Source of the DNA: CAZDDY01 sp964504455
GTDB taxonomy: Bacteria > Patescibacteriota > Minisyncoccia > Phycocordibacterales > UBA9973
Reading direction: 5' to 3'
Assembly (NCBI GenBank): GCA_964504455.1
Contig: CAZDDY010000024.1
Coordinates: 1-8,285 of the forward strand
Length of the DNA: 8,285 bases
Shown: positions 1 to 5,806 of the stretch, piece by piece
How positions within the stretch are numbered: the stretch's first letter is position 1
How the letters are laid out: each line of letters opens with the position of its first letter
Program-made: the position numbers and the translations under genes
Notes under the pieces: model-generated
What the model was told of the DNA's origin: nothing
Seen by the model: only the letters and a program-made list of their open reading frames with translations
Database searches by the model: none

Positions 1-147
1 CATAGCACCAAGACAAAAGATAAAAAAATGAAATTGCGTGCAACTCTCACAATAACCCAGAGTCAGAAAAATGAGTTTACCAAATTGGTCCGTACATTAA
101 AAAACGCGGGATTTACATTGCTGTATAATCCTGCGTCAGTATTTTGA
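1..147 (+). CDS. C-terminal fragment of an unidentified protein
   Basis: An open frame enters from the left edge and ends at a TGA at 145-147, giving 48 visible residues. They are Lys/Thr-rich and end in a hydrophobic NAGFTLLYNP-like segment that looks like a normal protein tail (alternating basic helix, then a beta-like strand). I do not recognise the family. An in-frame ATG at 28 would make a 39-residue stand-alone peptide, but the frame is already open to the window edge and no promoter or ribosome binding site precedes that ATG, so a truncated larger gene is more likely. No convincing terminator separates it from the rpsU promoter. Confidence 0.55.
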   Translation, partial: HSTKTKDKKMKLRATLTITQSQKNEFTKLVRTLKNAGFTLLYNPASVF

Positions 148-181
148 TTTTACAATAATCTTTTCTTTTGTCAAAAAAACC

Positions 182-210
182 TTGTCAGAAGACAAAATAT
201 AAGTTAATAT
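182..210 (+). promoter_or_regulatory. Sigma-70-type promoter of rpsU-ybeY-ftsA
   Basis: TTGTCA at 182-187 and TAATAT at 205-210 are separated by exactly 17 bp, close to the -35/-10 consensus. The predicted transcription start (about 7 nt past the -10) falls at about 217-218, on or beside the rpsU ATG, so the transcript is predicted to be leaderless or nearly so. The -35 box is part of a dyad TTGTC-AGAA-GACAA (182-195), and a second TTGTC half-site lies at 168-172, which could be an operator. Confidence 0.7.
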
Positions 211-217
211 TCTCTCC

Positions 218-463
218 ATGGCAAAAGTTGTTATTGAAGTAAAAAAGAACGGTAATGAAAACGGCACGAATCTCCTTCGCCGATTTTCTAGACGTGTAGG
301 TGAATCTAGTATCATTCCTACAGTTAAAGGTAAGCGATATTCAGAAAGAAAGGCCTCAAAAGTTTCAACAAAAAATTTGGCACTCAGAAGACTCGCTCGC
401 CGAAAAGAGATGGAGAAACTCAGAAAACTTGGCAAGATCGCTGAAGCAAAGCCTAGACGATAA
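218..463 (+). CDS. rpsU: Small ribosomal subunit protein bS21
   Basis: This 81-residue basic protein matches bS21, the 30S protein near the 3' end of 16S rRNA that assists mRNA start-site selection. The family layout is visible: a short beta-like N-terminus (VVIEVKKNG), the conserved ALRRF-like motif here as LLRRFSRRV at about residues 19-27, a basic middle with SERKASK, and a Lys/Arg-rich helical C-terminus. It is slightly longer than the roughly 70-residue E. coli protein at the C-terminus. The ATG at 218 is the only sensible start; it has no Shine-Dalgarno sequence and lies 7 nt after the -10 box, so leaderless initiation is inferred. It is the first gene of a run with ybeY starting 2 nt after its stop codon. 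Confidence 0.85.
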   Translation: MAKVVIEVKKNGNENGTNLLRRFSRRVGESSIIPTVKGKRYSERKASKVSTKNLALRRLARRKEMEKLRKLGKIAEAKPRR

Positions 464-465
464 AA

Positions 466-867
466 GTGAGGAAAGATAGCAAACTCTCTATACGAAACAA
501 GACAAAAGGCAAGCCTCCCCGCTTGCCTTTTGAACTTTTAGATACAATGAGAAAGCATATTTTGGGAACAGCATATGAGCTTTCTGTTGCATATGTATCT
601 AAAGAAGAATCTAGAAGACTGAATAAAACTCTCAGAAAAAAAGACTCACCAACAAATGTCCTGTCTTTTTCTCTAAGTAAAACATCAGGTGAACTCATTA
701 TGTATTTGCCTCTTCTAAAAAAGCAGGCTCCCCTTTTTAATCTTTCAGAGAAAAAATTCTTCATCTACCTACTTATCCACGGCATGCTTCATTTGAAAGG
801 ACACGTACATAACGCTACAATGGATAAGGAAGAGGCACGACTGTGCCGAAAGTTTGAAGTAACGTAA
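466..867 (+). CDS. ybeY: Endoribonuclease YbeY (rRNA maturation factor)
   Basis: YbeY is a zinc-dependent single-strand endoribonuclease involved in 16S rRNA 3'-end maturation and ribosome quality control. The zinc-binding signature HGxLHLxGxxH is present as HGMLHLKGHVH, with the three histidine ligands at residues 105, 109 and 115; the usual Asp before the third His is Val here. The upstream family motif is also seen, as LNKTLRKKDSPTNVLSF (about residues 53-69), with Asn where Asp is common. At 133 residues it is a little shorter than typical (about 150). The start is a GTG at 466, 2 nt after the rpsU stop, and is chosen because the family-like N-terminal strand (SIRNKTKG) lies upstream of the next ATG at 547. 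Start choice is less certain than the identity. Its stop at 867 is 2 nt before ftsA, so it is probably co-transcribed and translationally coupled with both neighbours. Confidence 0.85.
   Translation: MRKDSKLSIRNKTKGKPPRLPFELLDTMRKHILGTAYELSVAYVSKEESRRLNKTLRKKDSPTNVLSFSLSKTSGELIMYLPLLKKQAPLFNLSEKKFFIYLLIHGMLHLKGHVHNATMDKEEARLCRKFEVT
504..531 (+). terminator. Perfect 11-bp hairpin inside the 5' end of ybeY (possible attenuator)
   Basis: AAAAGGCAAGC (504-514) and GCTTGCCTTTT (521-531) are exact inverted repeats around a 6-nt CTCCCC loop. The GC-rich core plus terminal U-run resembles an intrinsic terminator, although the U-run is only four bases before it is interrupted. It lies within codons 13-22 of ybeY, about 40 nt past the rpsU stop, where it could partly terminate rpsU transcripts or hinder ybeY translation. 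The structure is seen directly; the regulatory role is inference. Confidence 0.4.
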
Positions 868-869
868 TT

Positions 870-2027
870 ATGCGAAACATATCAATTGGTATTGACCTTG
901 GAACATACACCACACGAGCTGTGGCTATTTCCCATGAAAAAGATCAAGATCAAGTTATTGGTACTGTCTCTGTGCAAACAAAGGGACTCCGTCATGGCTA
1001 TGTTGTAAATGCAAAAGATGCGACAGATACAATAAAAAAAGTTTCGCACCTCCTAGAAAAATCTATCGGCACGAAAGTAAAGCGTGCCTTAGTATCTATT
1101 GGTGGCATAACAGTTTCATCAATCTTGGCTCAGGGCTCTACTATTATTACGAAAGCAGATACCGAGATTACAGAGCTTGATGTTGAAAATGCAATCAAAG
1201 TAAGCGAAGACACGCTTCCACTTACAAACAGAAAAATAATTTATAAAAGTGTTATCGGTTTTAAGATTGACGGAAAGGAAGTTCACGGAAGGCCAGAAGG
1301 AATGAAAGGTGCCAAGCTTGAAGTAAGAGTACTTTTTGTTACCTGTCTTCTCCAACACCTTGAGGATCTTGAATCTGTCTTTTTTGATGCAGGTATAGAA
1401 ATAATAGAAATACTACCTTCTTCAATAGCTGCAGCCGAGGTTGCTCTCACACCTAAGCAAAAGATGGTGGGCTGCGCACTCCTAAATATTGGCTCTGAAA
1501 CCGTTTCTATAGCGGTATATGATAATCAAAGCTTAATTGGGCTTCACGTCTTCCAAATTGGGTCAAGCGACATAACAAATGATATAGCTTTAGGGCTTAA
1601 AATTTCACTCGAGGAGGCTGAACAAATAAAAATTGGTTCACTTATCACAACCATTCCCCGAAAAAAACTTGAGGAAATTATTGAAGCGCGACTTTCAGAT
1701 ATTTTTGAACTCGTTGAAAACTATCTTAAAAAATTAAAGCGTAGTGAATTGCTTCCTGCTGGAATTATTTTGACAGGCGGAGGATCAGGTCTTTCAAACA
1801 TAGAATCATTTTCAAAAGCAACACTAAACCTTCCGTCAAAAATTGGCGACGCTGAAATAATTACACATAAAGGAGCAATACGTGATGCAACATGGTACGT
1901 TGCGTATGGACTTGCGCTTCTCTCTGAAGAATATGAGACCGGAGGAAGTTCTCATGGTGTTTTTGGAACTACATTTAAAAAATTTAAAAAAAATAGCTCA
2001 TCTTTCTTTAGGCAATTTCTTCCATAA
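870..2027 (+). CDS. ftsA: Cell division protein FtsA
   Basis: FtsA is an actin-fold protein that tethers FtsZ filaments to the membrane and recruits the divisome. The 385 residues have the usual length. The first phosphate-binding motif is at residues 5-15 (SIGIDLGTYTT), the 1C domain region follows (about 40-160), and the adenosine motif is LTGGGSG at 301-307. The C-terminus, KKFKKNSSSFFRQFLP, fits the conserved amphipathic membrane-targeting helix joined by a flexible linker (about 355-370). The second phosphate motif is degenerate: NIGSETVS (206-213) replaces the usual DxGGGTTD pattern, and GSSDIT (231-236) replaces GGxxIT. The ATG at 870 is 2 nt after ybeY and lacks a Shine-Dalgarno sequence, suggesting coupling. 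FtsZ follows on the same strand after 104 nt, the classical ftsA-ftsZ order. Confidence 0.92.
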   Translation: MRNISIGIDLGTYTTRAVAISHEKDQDQVIGTVSVQTKGLRHGYVVNAKDATDTIKKVSHLLEKSIGTKVKRALVSIGGITVSSILAQGSTIITKADTEITELDVENAIKVSEDTLPLTNRKIIYKSVIGFKIDGKEVHGRPEGMKGAKLEVRVLFVTCLLQHLEDLESVFFDAGIEIIEILPSSIAAAEVALTPKQKMVGCALLNIGSETVSIAVYDNQSLIGLHVFQIGSSDITNDIALGLKISLEEAEQIKIGSLITTIPRKKLEEIIEARLSDIFELVENYLKKLKRSELLPAGIILTGGGSGLSNIESFSKATLNLPSKIGDAEIITHKGAIRDATWYVAYGLALLSEEYETGGSSHGVFGTTFKKFKKNSSSFFRQFLP

Positions 2028-2038
2028 CTATTTTTCGC

Positions 2039-2060
2039 TGACTAGGAGTCACTTTATAAT
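2039..2060 (+). promoter_or_regulatory. Possible upstream ftsZ promoter with dyad in the spacer
   Basis: TGACT-AGG-AGTCA (2039-2051) is a perfect 5-bp dyad, and a consensus -10 TATAAT lies just downstream at 2055-2060. No good -35 is visible at the right distance (TTTTCG at 2032-2037 is weak). The dyad occupies the spacer where a regulator might bind; it could equally be a small hairpin behind ftsA. Confidence 0.3.
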
Positions 2061-2075
2061 TCCCTTTATTCTTAC

Positions 2076-2104
2076 TTGTTTTTTTCAAGTGGCGTTGCTA
2101 TGAT
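2076..2104 (+). promoter_or_regulatory. Promoter of ftsZ
   Basis: TTGTTT (2076-2081), a 17-bp spacer, and TATGAT (2099-2104) preceded by TGC make an extended -10 promoter. The predicted start is about 2111, giving a leader of about 20 nt before the ftsZ ATG, without a Shine-Dalgarno sequence. This would let ftsZ be expressed above ftsA. Confidence 0.6.
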
Positions 2105-2131
2105 GAACCCGTTAAACGAGTTTTTATACAT

Positions 2132-3331
2132 ATGCCTAAAGTAGAACCTAAAATCGAGACATTCGCTCGAATCAAAGTAATCGGAGTCGGTGGATCTGGC
2201 AAAAATGCCTTGAATCATATGATTAATTCAAAGGTTCGTGGTGTTGATTTCATTGCCATGAATACTGACACTCAGGACCTCCATAACTCTCTCGCGGATA
2301 AGAAAATTCACCTTGGAAAAAACTTAACAAAGGGATTGGGTGCTGGGATGAATCCAGAAATTGGAAAATCTGCAGCTGAAGAAACAAAATCAGAAATCCA
2401 AGATGCGCTCAAAGGTGCTGATATGGTCTTCATCACGTGTGGAATGGGAGGAGGTACCGGAACTGGTGCTGCTCCAATAATCGCTCGTATTGCAAAAGAC
2501 CAAGGAGTACTCACTGTAGCGGTTGTTACAAAACCATTTTTCTTTGAAGGTGCACAAAGAATGAGACTAGCTGAAGAAGGACTTATGAATCTTCAGAAAG
2601 AAGTTGATGCAATCATTGTGATTCCAAATGACCAACTTCTCTCAGTTGCTGGAAAAGATATGAGCTTCAAAGATGCGTTTGCAATGTGTGACAACATTTT
2701 GCGACAAGCAGTTGAAGGTATTTCAGATTTGATCACAACTCCTGGAGTTATCAACGTAGACTTCGCTGATATCAAGGCAGTTATGCAAGATACTGGTTCT
2801 GCCCTTATGGGTATCGGTACCGCAACCGGTGAAAACAGAGCAACCCAGGCTGCAACACTTGCTATCAATTCTCCATTGCTTGAACTCTCTATAAACGGCG
2901 CACGAGGAGTCTTGTTTGCAATTTCGGGATCAGATGATCTTACACTTCATGAAGTTCAAGAAGCTGCACAAGTTATTACTGAATCAATTGATAAAGATGC
3001 AAAAGTTATCTTTGGAACTATTAAGGATGACAGACTTACAAAAGGACAAATCAAGGTTACCGTTATTGCAACTGGATTCCCTATTGATGCAGTCAGACGA
3101 ACATTTGGTTCTGGTCCTTCAATAATTACTCACCGTGAGCCTGAGCGAGTAGAAAAAGCTCCAGAAAAGAAAGAAAAAGAAGTGGAAGAACTCGTTATTG
3201 ATGACACTATAGAGTCTCCATCATATGTTAAAAAAGGAGGCAGTACTCCAAAAGAGACTATCTCAGTGGACGATTTTGATAATCCTGATGATTGGTCAGC
3301 AGTTCCCGCTTTCCTACGTAGAAAAAAATAA
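2132..3331 (+). CDS. ftsZ: Cell division protein FtsZ
   Basis: FtsZ is the tubulin-like GTPase that polymerises into the cytokinetic Z-ring. The 399-residue protein has the nucleotide-binding start IGVGGSGKNA (about 17-26), the tubulin signature GMGGGTGTGAAP (104-115), and the catalytic T7-loop region NVDFAD (208-213) that completes the GTPase site of the neighbouring subunit. A charged, Glu/Lys-rich linker (about 335-385) leads to the C-terminal peptide WSAVPAFLRRKK, which matches the conserved tail that binds FtsA. All key motifs look intact. The ATG at 2132 begins just before the conserved fold and has no Shine-Dalgarno sequence. It has its own promoter and an intrinsic terminator, so it can be a single-gene transcript in addition to any read-through from ftsA. 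Confidence 0.96.
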   Translation: MPKVEPKIETFARIKVIGVGGSGKNALNHMINSKVRGVDFIAMNTDTQDLHNSLADKKIHLGKNLTKGLGAGMNPEIGKSAAEETKSEIQDALKGADMVFITCGMGGGTGTGAAPIIARIAKDQGVLTVAVVTKPFFFEGAQRMRLAEEGLMNLQKEVDAIIVIPNDQLLSVAGKDMSFKDAFAMCDNILRQAVEGISDLITTPGVINVDFADIKAVMQDTGSALMGIGTATGENRATQAATLAINSPLLELSINGARGVLFAISGSDDLTLHEVQEAAQVITESIDKDAKVIFGTIKDDRLTKGQIKVTVIATGFPIDAVRRTFGSGPSIITHREPERVEKAPEKKEKEVEELVIDDTIESPSYVKKGGSTPKETISVDDFDNPDDWSAVPAFLRRKK

Positions 3332-3344
3332 TCTAAAGAAAAAG

Positions 3345-3367
3345 CCAGAGAAATACTCTGGTTTTTT
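3345..3367 (+). terminator. Intrinsic terminator after ftsZ
   Basis: CCAGAG (3345-3350), loop AAATA, CTCTGG (3356-3361), followed by six T residues and further T-rich sequence. It starts 14 nt after the ftsZ stop and ends before the trxB promoter. Confidence 0.8.
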
Positions 3368-3389
3368 CTTTATGGCACCTTGACTCATA

Positions 3390-3398
3390 TGATATACT
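3390..3398 (+). promoter_or_regulatory. Extended -10 promoter of trxB, leaderless
   Basis: TGA-TATACT (3390-3398) is an extended -10 element. The -35 at 17 bp upstream is poor, as often tolerated by extended -10 promoters. Only 6 nt separate it from the trxB ATG at 3405, so transcription is predicted to begin at or next to the start codon. Confidence 0.55.
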
Positions 3399-3404
3399 AA
3401 CAGT

Positions 3405-4334
3405 ATGTATGAGTTAGTCATTATCGGTGCTGGACCCGCAGGTGTTTCTGCGGCTGTATATGCTGCCAGGAAAAGAATAAAAACCTTGCTTGCAACCTTT
3501 GAATTTGGAGGGCAATCTGTTGTGTCAGATGATATTCAAAACTGGATTGGTACACCTCATATCTCTGGAGCAAATCTCGCAAAAACCTTAAGAGATCATG
3601 TTTTTGAATACAAGGAAAACTATGTTGATGTAAAGGAGGGCGTTAAAGTAACAGCAATAGCAAAAAATAGTGTTGGCAACTTCCTTGTGACACTCGATTC
3701 AGGTGAGGAAATTGAGAGTAAATCAGTGCTCGTGACTGCTGGTTCAAATAGAAGACGTCTTGAAATTCCTGGAGCCGACAGGCTAGAACACAAAGGTCTT
3801 ACCTACTGTGCATCTTGTGATGGACCAATATTTGCTGATATGGATGTTGTTGTTATTGGAGGAGGTAATGCTGCCTTTGAAACAGTTGCACAACTCGTTG
3901 CGTATTGTAAATCTGTGACACTTCTGAACAGACGTGATGATTTTCGAGCAGACCCAGGAACAGTTGAGAAAATTAAAGCACATCCAAAGGTAAAAATTAT
4001 TACAAACATCGAAATGCTTGAAGTACTCGGAGAGAAATTTGTCTCTGGTATAAAAATTAAACACAAAGAATCTGGCCAAGAAGAGACTCTTGCTGTCTCT
4101 GGTATTTTTGTGGAAATCGGACAAATTCCGAATGCTGATTTTATGCAGACACTTGTAGAAAAAGATGCTCATGGGAAAATTATTATTGATCCCTGGACAC
4201 AACAAACATCCCTCCCAGGACTTTGGGCTGCTGGAGATGTGACAAATGTTCGTTATCATCAAAACAATATTGCATCAGGCGACGGTGTCACTGCGCTTGA
4301 AGATATCTATCAATGGCTTCAAAAAAATACTTAG
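3405..4334 (+). CDS. trxB: Thioredoxin reductase (NADPH-dependent flavoprotein)
   Basis: TrxB passes electrons from NADPH through FAD and a redox disulfide to thioredoxin in the cytoplasm. The 309-residue protein shows the FAD-binding GAGPAG (8-13), the redox-active CASCDG with Cys135 and Cys138, the NADP-domain GGGNAAFE (152-159), and the second FAD motif AAGDVT (285-290). The arginines of the NADPH-selecting HRRxxxR motif are kept at R176, R177 and R181, while the histidine is Asn175. Length and domain order (FAD - NADPH - FAD) are as in bacterial low-molecular-weight TrxB. The ATG at 3405 lies directly before the Rossmann strand and has no leader. No thioredoxin gene is seen in this window. 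Related flavoproteins such as ferredoxin-NADP reductases lack the CxxC, so TrxB is favoured. Confidence 0.92.
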   Translation: MYELVIIGAGPAGVSAAVYAARKRIKTLLATFEFGGQSVVSDDIQNWIGTPHISGANLAKTLRDHVFEYKENYVDVKEGVKVTAIAKNSVGNFLVTLDSGEEIESKSVLVTAGSNRRRLEIPGADRLEHKGLTYCASCDGPIFADMDVVVIGGGNAAFETVAQLVAYCKSVTLLNRRDDFRADPGTVEKIKAHPKVKIITNIEMLEVLGEKFVSGIKIKHKESGQEETLAVSGIFVEIGQIPNADFMQTLVEKDAHGKIIIDPWTQQTSLPGLWAAGDVTNVRYHQNNIASGDGVTALEDIYQWLQKNT

Positions 4335-4363
4335 TTGACCAGCTCAAGTTTCAGTGGTACTGT
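4335..4363 (+). promoter_or_regulatory. Promoter of the 4398-4955 gene
   Basis: TTGACC (4335-4340), a 17-bp spacer, and TACTGT (4358-4363) preceded by TGG form an extended -10 type promoter beginning directly after the trxB stop. The predicted start at about 4370 gives a leader of about 28 nt before ATG 4398 and would exclude the TTG at 4335 as a start codon. Confidence 0.45.
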
Positions 4364-4397
4364 ATATCTGATTTTTAAAACCAAAAAAACCACTTTT

Positions 4398-4955
4398 ATG
4401 TTTGCACCAAAAACTTCTGGGAAGTCTTTTGTCCCGTATCAACTGAGAAAAAATAGTCAGCTTCTTGGCAATCAGCCACGTCTCAGCACAACTGACACAC
4501 TTGGACAGAGGCGTATCTGTCAAAACTGCCAAAACCGTTGTGTTATTGGAGCCGGATTTCCTACCGGTTTCCTCACTGACTGCGCTTCACTTGAGGCTAA
4601 AATACTGTTTAACGCAGGAAGTACGGTTATGCCCCAAAAATTACACGGCCAGGAGGTAGGTAACTTTTGTATCAAATATGTGCCTACCGTAACCATGGAA
4701 GATGGGACAGCTTTTCTTTCCAAAGAAGAACGGAAGGAGGAAGAAAAAGAAGATCCCGCCAGCCAGGTTGAAAAGGAAGAATCTACCCACCTCTCGGCTG
4801 CCGAAGGAGCACAGAACTTTGTCGCATCAAAAAATGGCGGCAAGTATTACAAAGCTGGAAGCTCCGGCGAAAAGAGGATCCGGCCTGAAAACCGGGTATA
4901 CTTTGAAACAGCCCTGGATGCTGAAATGGCCGGCTACGACAAAGCTGCTGCGTAA
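4398..4955 (+). CDS. Unrecognised Cys-cluster protein with degenerate Ada-like C-terminal domain
   Basis: The protein has 185 residues from ATG 4398; a TTG at 4335 would add 21 residues but coincides with a likely -35 box. Residues 1-36 are Ser/Thr/Asn-rich. CQNCQNRC (41-48, Cys41, 44, 48) with Cys62 resembles a small metal-binding knuckle. Residues 108-131 are a Glu/Lys-rich linker. From about 141, FVASKNGGKYY, then EKRIRPENRVYFET and AEMAGY, follow the pattern of the Ada metal-binding-like domain found in many small surface or DNA-processing proteins. Here the expected cysteines are absent (KAGSSG and DKAAA at those places), so metal binding there is unlikely. The second half is clearly more GC-rich than neighbouring genes. 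No signal peptide or membrane segment is evident. Function unknown; the domain resemblance is from memory of the family pattern. Confidence 0.6.
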   Translation: MFAPKTSGKSFVPYQLRKNSQLLGNQPRLSTTDTLGQRRICQNCQNRCVIGAGFPTGFLTDCASLEAKILFNAGSTVMPQKLHGQEVGNFCIKYVPTVTMEDGTAFLSKEERKEEEKEDPASQVEKEESTHLSAAEGAQNFVASKNGGKYYKAGSSGEKRIRPENRVYFETALDAEMAGYDKAAA

Positions 4956-4980
4956 AATTCAATCAAACAAACAAATTAAA

Positions 4981-5006
4981 AGCTCTGAGTTTTCAGGGCT
5001 TTTTTT
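4981..5006 (+). terminator. Bidirectional intrinsic terminator between convergent genes
   Basis: AGCTCTGA (4981-4988), loop GTTT, TCAGGGCT (4993-5000) form an 8-bp stem with one G-T pair, followed by a T-run to 5006. The preceding AAATTAAA gives a U-rich tail on the other strand too, so it can also end the leftward transcript whose last codon is at 5005. Confidence 0.8.
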
Positions 5007-5748
5007 ATATCAAACTCTCAAGAACTTCCAGTTCTTTTTTTGAATTCGCTCCAAGTGCTTCTTTTGGATCAATCTGTATGGTTTCTATCTTTTTTCCCTG
5101 TGCGAGTGCAATATTAACAAGTTCAGTTAAATAGTATTCTTTTTGTGCATTATTATTTCCGATATTTTCTAGATTTGCCCACATCCAATCTGCATCAAAA
5201 GCAAAATATGCAGGATTCACCTCTTTAATTTCCTTTTCCTCCTCTGTTGCGTCTTTATACTCTACAAGTCCAATCAAGCTACCATCTGCATCTCTTTTTA
5301 TTCGCGCAAATTTCTCAAAATTAATTCGCCAGTCATCAAAATCTGGTACCACTGCGGTGCCCATCACGATGACCGACCCAGTCTCTTGTTGTCTATCAAT
5401 TATTTTTTTTATCGTATCAGCTTTAAGGAGTGGGTGGTCAGTATAACTTACAAATACCGTTGTGTGCTCAGGGTGTGTAACACTTTTTGCAGTAAGAACA
5501 GCGTGTCCACTTCCAAGTTGCTCATTTTGTTTTGCATACCGAAAGTGATCCCCCATCTCTGTGGCAACATCTTCTGCCATATACCCAATAACTATGATCG
5601 GGTTCCGAGGGAGCTCAAGTTTTTTGAGTGTATCAGTCACATGACGTAAAAAAGGCTTGCCTTTAAGTTTTACAAGCGCTTTCGGACCTTCTGATTCCAT
5701 GCGTGTACCCTTGCCTCCTGCAAGAATGATTATCTCAACATGTTTCAT
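5005..5748 (-). CDS. Stand-alone GlmU-type sugar-phosphate nucleotidyltransferase
   Basis: The 247 residues match the N-terminal uridylyltransferase domain of GlmU, which makes UDP-GlcNAc from UTP and GlcNAc-1-phosphate for the cell envelope. Visible motifs are the nucleotide-binding LAGGKGTRM (9-17), the Lys in GPKA (21-24), QLGSGHA (77-83), a metal-binding Asp in YTDHP (102-106), EVNPAYF (176-182), and the long match NNNAQKEYYLTEL (198-210) that is characteristic of GlmU. The left-handed beta-helix acetyltransferase domain is absent: the protein ends at the usual domain boundary. Either acetylation is done by another protein or the enzyme serves another sugar nucleotide. ATG 5748 begins just before the first strand and has no Shine-Dalgarno sequence. 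It lies leftward of, and may be transcribed independently from, the 264-residue gene. Confidence 0.8.
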   Translation of the reverse strand: MKHVEIIILAGGKGTRMESEGPKALVKLKGKPFLRHVTDTLKKLELPRNPIIVIGYMAEDVATEMGDHFRYAKQNEQLGSGHAVLTAKSVTHPEHTTVFVSYTDHPLLKADTIKKIIDRQQETGSVIVMGTAVVPDFDDWRINFEKFARIKRDADGSLIGLVEYKDATEEEKEIKEVNPAYFAFDADWMWANLENIGNNNAQKEYYLTELVNIALAQGKKIETIQIDPKEALGANSKKELEVLESLI

Positions 5749-5759
5749 CTACGTTATTA

Positions 5760-5788
5760 AGTATATAAAAAAGCCTCGGATTTCTCCA
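5760..5788 (-). promoter_or_regulatory. Possible promoter overlapping a terminator
   Basis: On the minus strand TGGAGA (5783-5788) and TATACT (5760-5765) are 17 bp apart. The -35 lies in the stem-loop of the upstream gene's terminator. The predicted start is only about 5 nt before the ATG at 5748. Confidence 0.35.
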
Positions 5789-5793
5789 GAGGC
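5767..5793 (-). terminator. Intrinsic terminator after the 264-residue gene
   Basis: Reading the minus strand, GCCTC (5789-5793), a bulged T, GGA, a GAAA tetraloop, TCC, GAGGC (5773-5777) form a strong stem, followed by six T residues. It lies 14 nt past the stop codon of the 5807-6601 gene. Confidence 0.8.
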
Positions 5794-5806
5794 AGTTTTG
5801 AACTAT

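Noticed and set aside
124..129. TATAAT at the end of the left partial gene as a promoter for rpsU
   Set aside because: There is no -35 at a proper distance (AAAACG), and a much better promoter lies at 182-210.
136..435. 99-codon open frame on the minus strand opposite rpsU
   Set aside because: It lies antisense to a clear bS21 gene and its promoter, and its composition is what a reversed basic gene would give.
1882..2103. 73-codon plus-strand frame across the ftsA end and the ftsA-ftsZ gap
   Set aside because: Most of it is a shadow of ftsA and the rest covers the ftsZ promoter.
3783..4262. 159-codon minus-strand frame inside trxB
   Set aside because: It is antisense to an intact trxB with all motifs, has no promoter, and its Asn/Phe/Cys-rich product looks like a reverse-strand artefact.
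4335..4397. TTG at 4335 as an upstream start of the Cys-cluster protein
   Set aside because: It coincides with a good -35 box (TTGACC), directly abuts the trxB stop, and the extra residues are low in conserved character; ATG 4398 is preferred.
4513..4659. Possible frameshift joining CQNCQNR to an EPDF segment in another frame, as in a known small zinc-ribbon pattern
   Set aside because: The sequence after EPDF in the alternative frame does not continue the expected aromatic and CPxC pattern, while the annotated frame continues for more than 130 codons into a recognisable domain.
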